This document shows, piece by piece, positions 18,120-27,059 of a stretch of DNA of 64,000 bases. The stretch spans positions 310,001 through 374,000 of the forward strand of contig NZ_PYFW01000001.1 in the NCBI RefSeq assembly GCF_003020125.1. The letters run 5' to 3'. Each line of letters opens with the position of its first letter. The stretch's first letter is position 1. The notes beneath the pieces were generated by a model that was not told the origin of the DNA, did no database searches, and saw only the letters and a program-made list of their open reading frames with translations. Source of the stretch: Bradyrhizobium sp. MOS003. GTDB taxonomy: Bacteria; Pseudomonadota; Alphaproteobacteria; Rhizobiales; Xanthobacteraceae. The translations under genes were made by a program, and so were the position numbers.

Positions 18120-18731
18120 ATGACTCTTCGGATTTCGGGCAAGAGCGTCAATGTCGGCGAGGCCCTTCGCGGCCGCGTGACCGACCGGACTGAAGAGGTC
18201 CTGCGCAAATATTTCGACGGCAATTACTCCGGCCACATCACGCTCAGCAAGGACGGCTTCGGTTTTCGCACCGACTGCGCGCTGCATCTGGATTCCGGCA
18301 TCACGCTGGAAGCCGATTCGAACGCGCCGGATGCCTATGCCAGCGCCGACATGGCTCTCGTGATGATCGAGAAGCGCCTCAAGCGCTACAAGAGCCGTCT
18401 CAAGGACCGGTCGGCCCGCAAGGCCCATGTCGCCTCCGCTGCGCTCGCCGCCATGGACGCCACGGCGTACGTGCTGGAGGCGCCGGGTGAAGGCGAGGAC
18501 GAGGAGGAGGTCACCGGCTACAGCCCGGTCATCATCGCCGAATCGACCACCTCGCTGAAGCCGCTGTCGGTCAGCGAGGCCGTCATGGAACTCGACCTGA
18601 GCGGGGCGCCCTGTCTGGTCTTTCAACACGGCTCAAGCGGCCGGGTGAACATCATTTATCGGCGGGCTGACGGCAATGTCGGCTGGATCGACCCGCCTGG
18701 TGGGAAACCGGACGGCAAGGTGGGTAATTAG
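18120..18731 (+). CDS. hpf: Ribosome hibernation promoting factor, long form
   Basis: 203 residues from ATG 18120 (MTLRISGKSVNVGEAL). The N-terminal S30AE/HPF domain covers about 1-110 with a basic RNA-binding stretch (EKRLKRYKSRLKDR). A linker rich in Glu follows (APGEGEDEEE), and a C-terminal dimerisation domain covers about 145-203 (PLSVSEAVMELDLSGAPCLVFQ, NIIYRRADGNVGWIDP). Long HPF dimerises 70S ribosomes to 100S in stationary phase. Classic ORF downstream of rpoN. Confidence 0.95.
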   Translation: MTLRISGKSVNVGEALRGRVTDRTEEVLRKYFDGNYSGHITLSKDGFGFRTDCALHLDSGITLEADSNAPDAYASADMALVMIEKRLKRYKSRLKDRSARKAHVASAALAAMDATAYVLEAPGEGEDEEEVTGYSPVIIAESTTSLKPLSVSEAVMELDLSGAPCLVFQHGSSGRVNIIYRRADGNVGWIDPPGGKPDGKVGN

Positions 18732-18797
18732 GCGAAACTGGAGCCCCGTAGGATCCCCAGGCCTTAACAATGACCGTGGCAAAGCCGCACGCGGGAG

Positions 18798-18813
18798 TTG
18801 GCACCGGGATTGC
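18798..18813 (+). promoter_or_regulatory. Predicted sigma-54 promoter (-24/-12) for ptsN
   Basis: TTGGCACCGGGATTGC has GG at 18800-18801 and GC at 18812-18813 with the required 10-base spacing, and matches the consensus TTGGCAC-N5-TTGC closely. It lies in the hpf-ptsN gap about 138 bases before the ptsN ATG and points towards it. No activator site was identified. Confidence 0.65.
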
Positions 18814-18951
18814 GTTGGAGTAGAAGCGCCCCACATCAGGATCAGGGCTAAGTCCCCCACCTGCTTCACCTTCTCGCGCCGGCCCGGCGTGGTGTCTCTC
18901 CAAGCCGGCCAATTCGGAACCTGACGGTTTAATTCACCTCGGAAACCCTCC

Positions 18952-19413
18952 ATGCCGATTACCGATCTGGTCGCACCCGAGGCGATTCTCCCGGCATTGA
19001 AGGTCAACAACAAGAAGCAGGCCCTGCAGGAGCTCGCGGCCAGGGCCGCCGAACTGACCGGGCAGAACGAGCGCTCGGTGTTCGAAGTGCTGCTGCAGCG
19101 GGAGAAGCTCGGCACCACCGCGGTCGGCTATGGCGTCGCGATCCCTCACGGCAAGCTCCCCAAGCTCGAGAAGATCTTCGGCCTGTTCGCGCGGCTCGAC
19201 CGCCCGATCGATTTCGAGGCGATGGATGGCCAGCCGGTCGATCTGGTTTTCCTGCTGCTCGCCCCCGAAGGCGCCGGCGCCGATCACCTCAAGGCGCTCG
19301 CCCGCATCGCCCGCCTCCTGCGCGACCAGGACATCGCCAAGAAGCTCCGCGCCTCGCGCGACGCGCAGGCGATCTATTCGGTGCTGGCGCTGCCGCCGGC
19401 GACCGCGGCGTAA
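18952..19413 (+). CDS. ptsN: Nitrogen-regulatory PTS EIIA protein PtsN
   Basis: 153-residue EIIA-Ntr. The phospho-accepting histidine is in VGYGVAIPHGKLPKL (about residue 66), and the domain spans nearly the whole protein (MPITDLVAPEAILPAL to SVLALPP). It takes phosphate from PtsP via NPr and signals carbon/nitrogen and potassium status. Placement after rpoN-hpf is conserved. A sigma-54 promoter candidate lies upstream. Confidence 0.95.
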   Translation: MPITDLVAPEAILPALKVNNKKQALQELAARAAELTGQNERSVFEVLLQREKLGTTAVGYGVAIPHGKLPKLEKIFGLFARLDRPIDFEAMDGQPVDLVFLLLAPEGAGADHLKALARIARLLRDQDIAKKLRASRDAQAIYSVLALPPATAA

Positions 19414-19448
19414 TCGTCGCTCGCTGACTGCGAGCTTCTTCGCTCACT

Positions 19449-19500
19449 CTCGTGCCCCGGACGCAGCGCTTCTTCAGCGGTGCGCTGCAGGGCCGGGGCA
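19449..19500. repeat. Intergenic repeat, family C (partial copy)
   Basis: Starts with CTCGTGCCCCGGACGC and ends GGGCCGGGGCA, with inverted GC-rich arms between. Related copies lie at 41431-41488, 49785-49924 and 63746-63884. Confidence 0.6.
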
Positions 19501-19530
19501 GGGTGTCGCGTGGTTCGCGCCTCAGTCTCC

Positions 19531-19614
19531 GTCATTGCGAGCGCAGCGAAGCAATCCAAAGCTCCGCGAACGCACTCTGGATTGCTTCGTCGCAAGTGCT
19601 CCTCGCAATGACGA
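19531..19614. repeat. Intergenic palindromic repeat, family B (copy 1)
   Basis: 84 bases with perfect 12-base terminal inverted repeats CGTCATTGCGAG / CTCGCAATGACG and inner inverted arms around GAAGCAATCC and GGATTGCTTC. A second copy is at 60739-60818. Lies between convergent ptsN and the DUF1150 gene. Confidence 0.8.
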
Positions 19615-19642
19615 GGTCGCGCCATCATCACACCAATGAAAA

Positions 19643-19680
19643 CGGGCACGCCTTCGGAGGAAGGCGTGCCCGCTTGAAAC
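19643..19680 (-). terminator. Rho-independent terminator of the DUF1150/hsp20 unit
   Basis: Perfect 12-base stem CGGGCACGCCTT / AAGGCGTGCCCG with a 6-base loop (19643-19672). Read on the minus strand it is followed by TTTTCATT. It sits about 30 bases beyond the DUF1150 stop. Confidence 0.75.
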
Positions 19681-19702
19681 TCTATCCGTTCGAAGCGCTA
19701 AT

Positions 19703-19975
19703 TCAGTGCACGCTCACCGCTTGCAGCTCGTTGCTCCAGGCGTTGGCGACCGCGGCTTCGCGGCTGTCGGTCAGCATGATCGGCGTGCCGTCGGCGGCGT
19801 GGAGCGCGAAGAGCTTGAGGCCCGGCGCGATTTTCGGCGCTTCGGGAAACAGGCCCGGCACGTCTTCCGAGCGGATCTGCTTCACATAGGCGATATGGCC
19901 TTCGCCGAGGGTTGCCAGCGTCTCGGGCGAGACATTCTTGGCTTCGTATTCGAACGCAACGTGACCTTCACTCAT
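19703..19975 (-). CDS. DUF1150 family protein
   Basis: 90-residue acidic protein with the DUF1150 pattern (ETLATLGEGHIAYVKQI, LFALHAADGTPIMLTDSREAAVANAW). Family function is not established. In alphaproteobacteria it is regularly encoded directly after an Hsp20 gene, as here (50 bases), so it probably belongs to the heat-shock response. The hairpin downstream would end this two-gene unit. Confidence 0.88.
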   Translation of the reverse strand: MSEGHVAFEYEAKNVSPETLATLGEGHIAYVKQIRSEDVPGLFPEAPKIAPGLKLFALHAADGTPIMLTDSREAAVANAWSNELQAVSVH

Positions 19976-20025
19976 GGTCTCGACTCCTCTGGAACACTAA
20001 GCGGTCGAGTCCGCTACTCGTTCCA

Positions 20026-20451
20026 TTATTCGTGCTCATTGATAGCGATTGTCTTAACGATCCTCTCCGGTTCAGGCCGGGCCAGATCGATCGACAACAA
20101 CCCGTTCTTCAGATCCGCACCCAGCACCAGCATCCCCTCCGCCAGCACGAAAGTGCGCTGGAAGTGGCGCGCGGCGATGCCGCGATGGATGTATTGCCGG
20201 GTCTTGTCGTCCTGCTGGCGCCCGCGGATCACGAGCTGGTTTTCCTCAATGGTTACATCGAGTTGGTCGCGCGTGAATCCGGCGACCGCCAGCGTGATAC
20301 GCAACCGCTCGGGCTGGCCGTCCGCGCCGCCGCACCTCTCGATATTGTAGGGAGGGTAGCCGTCGGCGCCTTTGACGACGCGATCGAGCACGCGCTCAAT
20401 CTCGTCGAAGCCCAGGAGGAACGGACTGGATAACGTAGGAACACGAGACAT
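20026..20451 (-). CDS. Small heat-shock protein, Hsp20/IbpA family
   Basis: 141 residues. The alpha-crystallin domain spans about 35-130 (YNIERC, LRITLAVAGFTRDQLDVTIEENQLVIRGRQ, FVLAEGMLVLGADLKNGLLSIDLARPEPE), with a short N-terminal arm. It is an ATP-independent holdase for unfolding cytosolic proteins. The first residues MSRVPTLSSPFLLGFDEIERVLDR are typical of the rhizobial class paired with DUF1150. Expression looks heat-controlled at two levels: an RpoH-type promoter and a ROSE-like leader upstream. Confidence 0.93.
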   Translation of the reverse strand: MSRVPTLSSPFLLGFDEIERVLDRVVKGADGYPPYNIERCGGADGQPERLRITLAVAGFTRDQLDVTIEENQLVIRGRQQDDKTRQYIHRGIAARHFQRTFVLAEGMLVLGADLKNGLLSIDLARPEPERIVKTIAINEHE

Positions 20452-20514
20452 AGTTTACAAAGTCCTCGCAAAGCGACTTTGGTGCATCAGGGCCCGTAGT
20501 GGCACCCCTTGATG
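20452..20514 (-). promoter_or_regulatory. ROSE-type RNA thermometer in the hsp20 leader
   Basis: On the minus strand the leader has two hairpins. The proximal one (20459-20480) pairs AAAG-UCGCU with AGGA-CUUU around a 5-base loop, burying the Shine-Dalgarno AGGA. UCGCU fits the ROSE consensus U(U/C)GCU opposite the ribosome site, with the central G unpaired. The distal hairpin (20485-20514) pairs CATCA..GGG with CCC..TGATG. This is the layout of ROSE elements known from Bradyrhizobium heat-shock genes. Confidence 0.75.
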
Positions 20515-20517
20515 AGC

Positions 20518-20547
20518 AATATGGGCACGTTCCCGTGTTGGTTCAAG
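20518..20547 (-). promoter_or_regulatory. Predicted RpoH (sigma-32) promoter of hsp20
   Basis: Minus strand: -35 CTTGAA at 20547-20542, 16-base spacer, -10 CCCATATT at 20525-20518. This matches the heat-shock consensus CTTG...CCATAT. Predicted start is near 20511, giving a leader of about 60 bases that coincides with the thermometer hairpins. Confidence 0.65.
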
Positions 20548-20601
20548 CAGGTAGCCGGGCTGCTGTGGATCGGCGCATCGCGCAGTCAGTTGCTCGCGGA
20601 T

Positions 20602-20688
20602 CGACATGGCCGGGCATGTCCCGGCCATCCACGACCTTGCTCGTTGCACTGACAACGTGGATGCCCGGGACAAGCCCGGGCATGACGA
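20602..20688. repeat. Intergenic palindromic repeat, family A (copy 2)
   Basis: Same design as 2819-2908: outer arms CATGGCCGGG / CCCGGGCATG with GGCCATCCACG and CGTGGATGCCCGGG inside. It separates the hsp20 promoter from the end of the ugp operon. Confidence 0.7.
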
Positions 20689-20730
20689 ATCTGTCGCGGA
20701 TTCTCTCAACGAAAACAAAGCCCCTTCTAA

Positions 20731-20750
20731 TGTGCATGGGGTTGTTTTCG
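20731..20750. repeat. 20-base intergenic repeat, family D (copy 1)
   Basis: TGTGCATGGGGTTGTTTTCG occurs exactly again at 60917-60936. Both copies are intergenic. Confidence 0.6.
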
Positions 20751-20781
20751 CATTTTTTAGTTGGGAGCCTCGGACCCCTCC

Positions 20782-21864
20782 TCAGGCTTCGAGCCGCGTG
20801 CGGCCGTCACCGCTGAACAGATGCAGCTTGTTGCGCAGCGCTGCGACGCGGATTTTCGCGCCGATCGCGGGGGCCTCGGTTCCGGGAATGCGGACGATGA
20901 TCTCGCCGGGCGGCAGCTCGCCGGGCGTGGCGGCAACGCGCTGCTCTTCCGGCTCGCGCGAGCCATAGATGAAGGTTTCGGCGCCGACGCGCTCGATCGC
21001 CTCCACGGTCAGCGGCAAAGCGACGCCGCCGGCCGGGGTTTGGTCGGTGATGACGAAATCTTCCGGGCGGATGCCGAGAATGCCGGCTTCGCCCGCGCCA
21101 CCGAGCTGCGATCTGATCTCCTCGGGGCGCGTCGACATCAAATTCATCGGGGGAGCACCGATGAAGGAGGCGACGAAGGTGGTCGCCGGCTTCTCGTAGA
21201 TCGCCAGGGGATTGCCGACCTGCTCGACCTGGCCGCCGTTCATCACGACGAGAATGTCGGCGAGGGTCATCGCCTCTAACTGGTCATGGGTGACGTAGAT
21301 CGACGTGGTGTTGAGCCGGCGCTGCAATTTGCGGATCTCGACGCGCATCGCGATGCGCAGCTTGGCGTCGAGATTGGAGAGCGGCTCGTCGAACAGGAAC
21401 ACCTTCGGCTGGCGCACGATGGCGCGGCCCATGGCGACGCGCTGGCGCTGGCCGCCGGAAAGCTGGCGCGGCTTGCGATCCAGCATCGAGGTGAGCTCGA
21501 GCACGCGCGCGGCTTCGTCGACGCGGGACTTGATCTCGGCCTCCTTCATGCCGCGGTTGCGCAGGCCGTAGGCCATGTTGTTGAAGACGCTCATATGCGG
21601 ATAGAGCGCGTAGTTCTGGAACACCATCGCGATGTCGCGATCGGCGGGCTCGATCTGGTTGACGACACGGCCGCCGATGTCGATCTCACCGCTCGTGATC
21701 GTCTCGAGCCCTGCGACCATGCGAAGCAAGGTAGACTTGCCGCAGCCGGAGGGCCCGACCAGCACGCAGAACTGTCCGTCGCCGACATCGACGTTGACGC
21801 CCTTGATGGCTTCGAAGCCGCCGGGATAGGTCTTGCGGACGTTGCGCAGGGTGACGTTAGCCAT
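20782..21864 (-). CDS. ugpC: sn-Glycerol-3-phosphate ABC transporter ATPase UgpC
   Basis: 360 residues. Walker [10 protein letters not shown] (about 37-45), signature [15 protein letters not shown], Walker [13 protein letters not shown], switch His in [10 protein letters not shown], then the C-terminal OB-fold regulatory domain of MalK/UgpC type ([37 protein letters not shown]). It drives uptake by UgpAE. Last gene of ugpB-ugpA-ugpE-ugpC. Confidence 0.93.
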   Translation of the reverse strand: MANVTLRNVRKTYPGGFEAIKGVNVDVGDGQFCVLVGPSGCGKSTLLRMVAGLETITSGEIDIGGRVVNQIEPADRDIAMVFQNYALYPHMSVFNNMAYGLRNRGMKEAEIKSRVDEAARVLELTSMLDRKPRQLSGGQRQRVAMGRAIVRQPKVFLFDEPLSNLDAKLRIAMRVEIRKLQRRLNTTSIYVTHDQLEAMTLADILVVMNGGQVEQVGNPLAIYEKPATTFVASFIGAPPMNLMSTRPEEIRSQLGGAGEAGILGIRPEDFVITDQTPAGGVALPLTVEAIERVGAETFIYGSREPEEQRVAATPGELPPGEIIVRIPGTEAPAIGAKIRVAALRNKLHLFSGDGRTRLEA

Positions 21865-21877
21865 GAAAACTCGCTTG

Positions 21878-22726
21878 TTACTTTTCCGTCTCGACCAGCC
21901 CGCGCACGAACAGTTTCTGCATCACGACGACGACGAACACCGGCGGCAGCATGGCCAGCACGGCGGTCGCCATCACGATCGGCCATTCGGTCAGCGCGTC
22001 GGTGGTGGTGATCATCTTGCGGATGCCGACCTGGATGGTCTGCATGTCGTCGCGGGTCGTGATCAGCAGCGGCCAGAGATATTGATTCCAGCCGAGGATG
22101 AACAGAATCACGAACAGCGCCGCCATGTTGGTGCGCGACAGCGGCAGCAGCGTATCCCAGAAGAAGCGCAGGGGACCCGCGCCGTCGATGCGCGAGGCTT
22201 CCAGGAGCTCGTCCGGCACCGTCATGAAGAATTGCCTGAACAGCAGCGTTGCGGTGGCGGAGGCGATCAGCGGCAGCGCCAGGCCCGCATAGCTGTCGAG
22301 CATGTGCAGATCGGCGACGATCTTGTAGGTCGGATAGATGCGGACTTCGACCGGGAGCATCAGGGTGATGAAGATGATCCAGAAGATCGCCATCCGGAAC
22401 GGAAAGCGGAAATACACGATCGCATAGGCCGAGATGATCGAGATCGCGATCTTGCCGATCGCGATCAGCAGCGCCATCACCAGCGAGTTCAGCATCATGT
22501 TGCCGACGGGCTCGCGGGTCGAGCCGCTCGTGCCGACGAAGATGGTCTGGTAATAGGTCTCGAAGAAATGACCGCCCGGCAACAGCGACATCTGCCCGTT
22601 CGCGATCAGCGCGTTGTCCTGGGTCGAGGCGATGAACGCGATGTAGACCGGGAAGGCGACGATCGCGATTCCGATCCAGAGAATGATGTGGGCGATATAG
22701 CGTCGAAAGCCCTCTTCCTCGACCAT
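21878..22726 (-). CDS. ugpE: sn-Glycerol-3-phosphate ABC transporter permease UgpE
   Basis: 282-residue inner-membrane permease with six predicted helices. The EAA loop contacting the ATPase is [25 protein letters not shown] (about 185-209). Its ATG overlaps the ugpA stop (ATGA at 22723-22728). Forms the heterodimeric channel with UgpA. Confidence 0.93.
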   Translation of the reverse strand: MVEEEGFRRYIAHIILWIGIAIVAFPVYIAFIASTQDNALIANGQMSLLPGGHFFETYYQTIFVGTSGSTREPVGNMMLNSLVMALLIAIGKIAISIISAYAIVYFRFPFRMAIFWIIFITLMLPVEVRIYPTYKIVADLHMLDSYAGLALPLIASATATLLFRQFFMTVPDELLEASRIDGAGPLRFFWDTLLPLSRTNMAALFVILFILGWNQYLWPLLITTRDDMQTIQVGIRKMITTTDALTEWPIVMATAVLAMLPPVFVVVVMQKLFVRGLVETEK

Positions 22727-23607
22727 CAGTAAGTCACCTTGCGTTCGACGAAGCGGAATTGGATTCCCGTCAGCACGATGACCATGATCATCAGGATCAC
22801 CGATTGCGCCGCGGAGCTGCCGAGATTGCCGCCGAGCAGGCCGTCTGAATAGACCTTGTAGACCAGCGTCACCGTCGAGGTGCCGGGACCGCCGCGGGTC
22901 ATGGTGTCGATGATGCCGAACGTGTCGAAGAAGGCGTAGACGATGTTGACGACCAGCAGGAAGAAGATGGTCGGCGACAGCAGCGGGAAGGTTACGGTCC
23001 AGAACCGGCGCATCGGACGCGCACCGTCGATCGCGGCGGCTTCGAGCACGCTTTTCGGTATCGCCTGCAGGCCGGCGAGGAAGAACAGGAAATTATACGA
23101 GATCTGCTTCCAGGCGGCGGCGAGGATGATCAGCGTTGCCGCCTGGTCGCCGTCGAGCAGCGGATTCCAGTCGACCCCCATCGCGCGCAAATAGCGCGCG
23201 ATGATGCCCAGCGAGGGATGCAGCATGAAGATCCAGAGCACGCCCACGACCGGCGGCGCCACTGCATAGGGCCAGATCAGGAGGGTGCGGTAGAGCATCG
23301 AGCCGCGCAGCGGCTTGTCCGCCATGACGGCGAGCAGCAGCGCAAAGGACAGCGACGAGACGGCGATCGCGAACGAGAACAAGAAGGTCCGGACGATCGA
23401 CTCGAAATAGGCGGGATCCCTGAACAGCTCGATGTAATTGTCGAACCAGACGAAGGTGGTCGAGAGACCGAAGGCGTCCTGCAGCAGGAAAGACTGGATC
23501 ACGGCCTGCAAGGCCGGCCAGTAGAAGAAAATCAGGACGATCGCGAGCTGCGGTGCAACCAGCGCGTAAGGCAATAGCTTCGATTGGAAGATGGCTTGCT
23601 TTTGCAT
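22726..23607 (-). CDS. ugpA: sn-Glycerol-3-phosphate ABC transporter permease UgpA
   Basis: 293-residue permease with six predicted helices, starting [20 protein letters not shown], close to UgpA of other bacteria. The EAA loop is [25 protein letters not shown]. It begins about 50 bases after ugpB and overlaps ugpE. Confidence 0.93.
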   Translation of the reverse strand: MQKQAIFQSKLLPYALVAPQLAIVLIFFYWPALQAVIQSFLLQDAFGLSTTFVWFDNYIELFRDPAYFESIVRTFLFSFAIAVSSLSFALLLAVMADKPLRGSMLYRTLLIWPYAVAPPVVGVLWIFMLHPSLGIIARYLRAMGVDWNPLLDGDQAATLIILAAAWKQISYNFLFFLAGLQAIPKSVLEAAAIDGARPMRRFWTVTFPLLSPTIFFLLVVNIVYAFFDTFGIIDTMTRGGPGTSTVTLVYKVYSDGLLGGNLGSSAAQSVILMIMVIVLTGIQFRFVERKVTY

Positions 23608-23657
23608 GGTGTCCGCCGAAAGCGGCAGGCCGGGTTTCCGGCCTGCCGCTCATCGCC

Positions 23658-24977
23658 TCACTTGACGGCGGTCTTTTCGAACTGACGCAGCATCGTGTTG
23701 CCGCGCTCGACGGCGGCATCCAGCGCCTGCTTGGCGGTCTTCTTGCCCGCCAACGCCTGCTCGATCTCTTCCGACCAGACGTCGCGCAGCTGAACCATGT
23801 TACCGAGGCGCAAGCCCCGAGAATTTTCGGTCGGCTCCTTGTTGGTCAGCTCGAGCAGCGGGGTCTCGAGATAGGGCTGGTCCTTGTAGAAGCCCTCGGC
23901 CTTGGCCTTCTCATAGGCTGCCTTGGTGATCGGCAGATAGCCCGAGGCCTTGTGGATGTAGACCTGGCGATCGGTGTCCGAGAGGAAGGTCAGGAATTTT
24001 GCAACGCCCTTGTATTCGTCGGCCGGCTTGCCGCCCATGACCCAGAGCGAAGCGCCGCCGATGATCGAGTTCTGCGGCGCGCCCTTGATATCAGGATAAT
24101 ACGGCATCGGCACCGCGGTGAAGTTGAACTTGGCCTGCGCCTTGACGTTGCCGAAGAACGCCGACGAGGTCAGGTAGATCGGACATTCGCCCGACGTGAA
24201 GCGGCCTTCGCCGGTGTTGGTGCGGCCGGCATAGTCGTAGGTCTTGTCCTTCTGGAGTTCGACCAGCTTCTCGAGATGCTTGACCTGGAGCGGTCCGTTG
24301 AACTCGAGCTTGGTGTCGAAGCCGTCGAGGCCGTTGGCCTTGCTTGCGAGCGGGACGTTGTGCCACGCGGAGAGCTGCTCGAGGTTGACCCAGGTGACCC
24401 AGGAGCCGGAGAAGCCGCAGGTCGGATGACCGTTGTCGTGCAGCTTCTTGGCGGCTTCGAAGGTTTCGGGCCAGGTCTTCGGGATCTCGACGTTCGCCTT
24501 CTTCAGCTCGTCGAGATTGACCCACATGACGGTCGACGACGAGTTGAAGGGGAAGGACAGCATCTCGCCCTTAGAGGTCGAGTAATAGCCGGTGATGGCG
24601 GGCAGGTAGATCTTGGGATCGAACTTCTCGCCGGCGTCGGCCATCAGCTTGTAGACCGGTTTCACGGCGCCGGTCGCAGCCATCATGGTGGCGGTGCCGA
24701 CCTCGAACACCTGCATGATGTGCGGCGCGTTGCCGGCACGGAACGCCGCGATGCCTGCGTTCATGGTGTCGGCGTAATTGCCCTTGTAGGTCGGGACGAC
24801 CTTGTAGTCGCTCTGCGCCGCGTTGAAGTCGTTGGCGAGCTTGACGATGACGTCGTTGTTGGCGCCGGTCATCGCGTGCCACCACTGGATTTCCGTCACG
24901 GCCAGCGCGGGCGACGCCGTCATGCCGACCGTGAGTGCAAATGCGGTAGCCGCGCCAAAATGTCGAAGAGCCATCAA
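23658..24977 (-). CDS. ugpB: sn-Glycerol-3-phosphate-binding protein UgpB
   Basis: 439-residue periplasmic solute-binding protein. Signal peptide MMALRHFGAATAFALTVGMTASPALA. The mature part begins VTEIQWWHAMTGANND, the UgpB signature, and FSGSWVTWVNLEQLSAWHN and LTSSAFFGNVK match the binding-cleft regions of UgpB. It delivers glycerol-3-phosphate or glycerophosphodiesters to UgpAE. First gene of the operon, with a Pho box about 50 bases upstream. Confidence 0.94.
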   Translation of the reverse strand: MMALRHFGAATAFALTVGMTASPALAVTEIQWWHAMTGANNDVIVKLANDFNAAQSDYKVVPTYKGNYADTMNAGIAAFRAGNAPHIMQVFEVGTATMMAATGAVKPVYKLMADAGEKFDPKIYLPAITGYYSTSKGEMLSFPFNSSSTVMWVNLDELKKANVEIPKTWPETFEAAKKLHDNGHPTCGFSGSWVTWVNLEQLSAWHNVPLASKANGLDGFDTKLEFNGPLQVKHLEKLVELQKDKTYDYAGRTNTGEGRFTSGECPIYLTSSAFFGNVKAQAKFNFTAVPMPYYPDIKGAPQNSIIGGASLWVMGGKPADEYKGVAKFLTFLSDTDRQVYIHKASGYLPITKAAYEKAKAEGFYKDQPYLETPLLELTNKEPTENSRGLRLGNMVQLRDVWSEEIEQALAGKKTAKQALDAAVERGNTMLRQFEKTAVK

Positions 24978-25025
24978 GTAAACCTCCCTTGGCCGTCAAA
25001 AGAAGCGCTTGCGCTAGCAGCGCCA

Positions 25026-25045
25026 TATGACGTTCACATGACTGT
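25026..25045 (-). promoter_or_regulatory. Putative Pho box upstream of ugpB
   Basis: Minus strand CAGTCATGTGAACGTCAT contains two GTCAT cores with an 11-base period (25042-25038 and 25031-25027), the PhoB direct-repeat arrangement (CTGTCAT-N4-CTGTCAT) with one and two mismatches. It lies about 50 bases before ugpB, which is PhoB-controlled in other rhizobia and E. coli. Confidence 0.6.
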
Positions 25046-25193
25046 GTAAGCGGGAGAAACGAAAGCAGCAAGCGCTGCTAAATGGGAAGTCGTCAAATAG
25101 GCGAAGACGAAGCGGGCAGCCGCCTCCGTTCGCGGTGCACTATCGTGCCCGCGCCGCAGTGCGGCATCATTCGCTGGACGGACGTGTAGGCCT

Positions 25194-26411
25194 CTATCGC
25201 TTGCGCTCGGGGCCGCAGACGGTGCCCTTCTCGACCATGGCGTCGATCTCGGCCTTGGAGTAGCCGAACTCGCCGAGCACTTCCGCCGAATGCTGGCTGA
25301 ATTTCGGCGGCAGGCGTCGAAGGCTCGGCTTGCTGCGGTCGAGCCGGATCGGCGATGCCACGCCCTTGTACCAGTCCTTCTCGATGATATCGCCGCGCGC
25401 GATGGTGTGCGGGTTCTGCAAGGCCTGGTCGATCTTCTGCACGGGCCCTGCGGGCAGGCCTGCTGCCAGCAGGCGATTGCACAGCGGCTCGGCCTCGTGC
25501 TGGCTGAACACGGCGGCAAGCTCGGCGCGCAGCGCCTCGCGGTTGGCGATGCGGTCCTTGTTGCGGGCGAAACGTGGATCGGTGCCGAGCTCGGGCTTGC
25601 CGATCTCCTTGGCCAGCTTGCGGAAGGTGCCGTCATTGCCGACGCCGATGAAGATGGTGTCGGTCTTGGTCGGGAAGATCGCATACGGCACGAGGTTGGG
25701 GTGCTCGTTGCCGGTGAGCGACGGCGGCTTGCCATGCATGAAGTAATTCGCGGTGTGGGGATGCATGATGGCAAGGCCGGTCTCGTACAGCGTGGTCTCC
25801 AGGAACTGGCCCTTGCCGGAGCGCTGCCGCTCCGACAGCGCCATCAGGATGCCGATCGCCGCGTAGAGGCCGGTGCCGATGTCGACCAGGGGCACGCCGA
25901 TCCGCATCGGTCCGCTCTCGGGCGAGCCGGTCGCCGCGATCATGCCGGTCATGGCCTGGATGATGGCGTCATAGCCGGGATTGCCGCCGCGCGGCCCGTC
26001 GGCGCCGAAGCCGCAGATCCGGCAATGCACGAGGCGGGGAAATTTCTTGCTGAGGACGTCGTTGCCGATACCCCATTTCTCCAGCGTGCCGGGCTTGAAA
26101 TTCTCGATCAGGACGTCGGCCGTCTCCAGCATCTTGAGCAGCACGATGCGGCCGCCCTCGGAGGCGAGGTCGAGCCCGATCGAACGCTTGTTGCGGTTGA
26201 TGCCGATGAAATAGGCCGCGTCCTCGTCGTGGAAGGGAGGACCCCAGTCGCGCACCTCGTCGCCCGCGGGCGGCTCGACCTTGATCACGTCGGCGCCGTG
26301 GTCGGCGAGAATCTGGGTGCAATAGGGACCGCCGAGCACGCGCGTGAGATCGATGACGCGCAATCCGCTCATTGCGCCCAATGCGGCTTCAGAACTGGCG
26401 GCTTCAGTCAT
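25194..26411 (-). CDS. CaiB/BaiF family (type III) CoA transferase
   Basis: 405 residues. N-terminal Rossmann start GLRVIDLTRVLGGPYCTQILADHGADVIKVEPP (about 15-47), NRNKRSIGLDL, YDAIIQAMTGMIAATG, and the catalytic-region Asp in PLVDIGTGLYAAIG. It moves CoA between acyl-CoAs and free carboxylic acids such as formate, oxalate, carnitine or succinate; the substrate is not evident. It stands alone, about 215 bases upstream of ugpB on the same strand. Confidence 0.9.
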   Translation of the reverse strand: MTEAASSEAALGAMSGLRVIDLTRVLGGPYCTQILADHGADVIKVEPPAGDEVRDWGPPFHDEDAAYFIGINRNKRSIGLDLASEGGRIVLLKMLETADVLIENFKPGTLEKWGIGNDVLSKKFPRLVHCRICGFGADGPRGGNPGYDAIIQAMTGMIAATGSPESGPMRIGVPLVDIGTGLYAAIGILMALSERQRSGKGQFLETTLYETGLAIMHPHTANYFMHGKPPSLTGNEHPNLVPYAIFPTKTDTIFIGVGNDGTFRKLAKEIGKPELGTDPRFARNKDRIANREALRAELAAVFSQHEAEPLCNRLLAAGLPAGPVQKIDQALQNPHTIARGDIIEKDWYKGVASPIRLDRSKPSLRRLPPKFSQHSAEVLGEFGYSKAEIDAMVEKGTVCGPERKR

Positions 26412-26583
26412 GCCCTCGCGTCCCCTGTGTCGGTCATTTGATCACAGGCCTAGCGAGGTTTCCCGGTGCCAGCAATGGCGCCAAGCGTAGGGGGTCATGC
26501 AGGCTCATACCGCATGCCGCGGCATGGCAAATGGCAGCGGCCGGCCCGAGGGGGATCCCGGGCCGGCCAATCCGCAATTTCGG

Positions 26584-27009
26584 TCAGACGACGGTCAGGC
26601 GAACGTCGACATTGCCACGCGTGGCATTCGAGTACGGGCACACCTGGTGTGCCTTCTCGACCAGAGCCTCGGCCTCTGCGCGGGCGAGACCCGGCAGCGA
26701 AACGGCGAGATCGATGTCGAGACCGAAGCCGCCCTCGGAGCGCGGGCCGATGCCGACGGTCGAGGTCACGGAGGCATCAGCCGGAACCTTCGGCCCGCCC
26801 TGCGACGATACGAACTTCATCGCGCCGATAAAGCAGGCGGCATAGCCGGCCGCGAACAGCTGCTCGGGATTGTTGCCGGCGCCACCGCCGCCGCCGAGCT
26901 CCTTCGGCGTGGTGAGCTTGACGTCGAGCGCGCCGTCGAGGGTCGCGGCATGGCCGTCGCGGCCGCCGGTGGCCTTGGCGCTGGTCTTGTACAGGACGTT
27001 TACGGACAT
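26584..27009 (-). CDS. ohr: Organic hydroperoxide resistance protein Ohr
   Basis: 141-residue OsmC-fold peroxidase. Catalytic cysteines are in [11 protein letters not shown] (about residue 55) and [13 protein letters not shown] (about 122), and the start [20 protein letters not shown] is typical of Ohr. It reduces lipid and organic hydroperoxides using lipoylated partners. Divergent from the MarR regulator; the gap holds two palindromic operators. Confidence 0.94.
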   Translation of the reverse strand: MSVNVLYKTSAKATGGRDGHAATLDGALDVKLTTPKELGGGGGAGNNPEQLFAAGYAACFIGAMKFVSSQGGPKVPADASVTSTVGIGPRSEGGFGLDIDLAVSLPGLARAEAEALVEKAHQVCPYSNATRGNVDVRLTVV

Positions 27010-27059
27010 TGTCGTCTCCTCGGGTCTTCCGGTTGGGGTGCAGTCTCTATCGCAGACAA

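Noticed and set aside
23553..25049. 498-codon plus-strand frame antisense to ugpB
   Set aside because: Composition is typical of an antisense frame, and ugpB is an unmistakable gene there.
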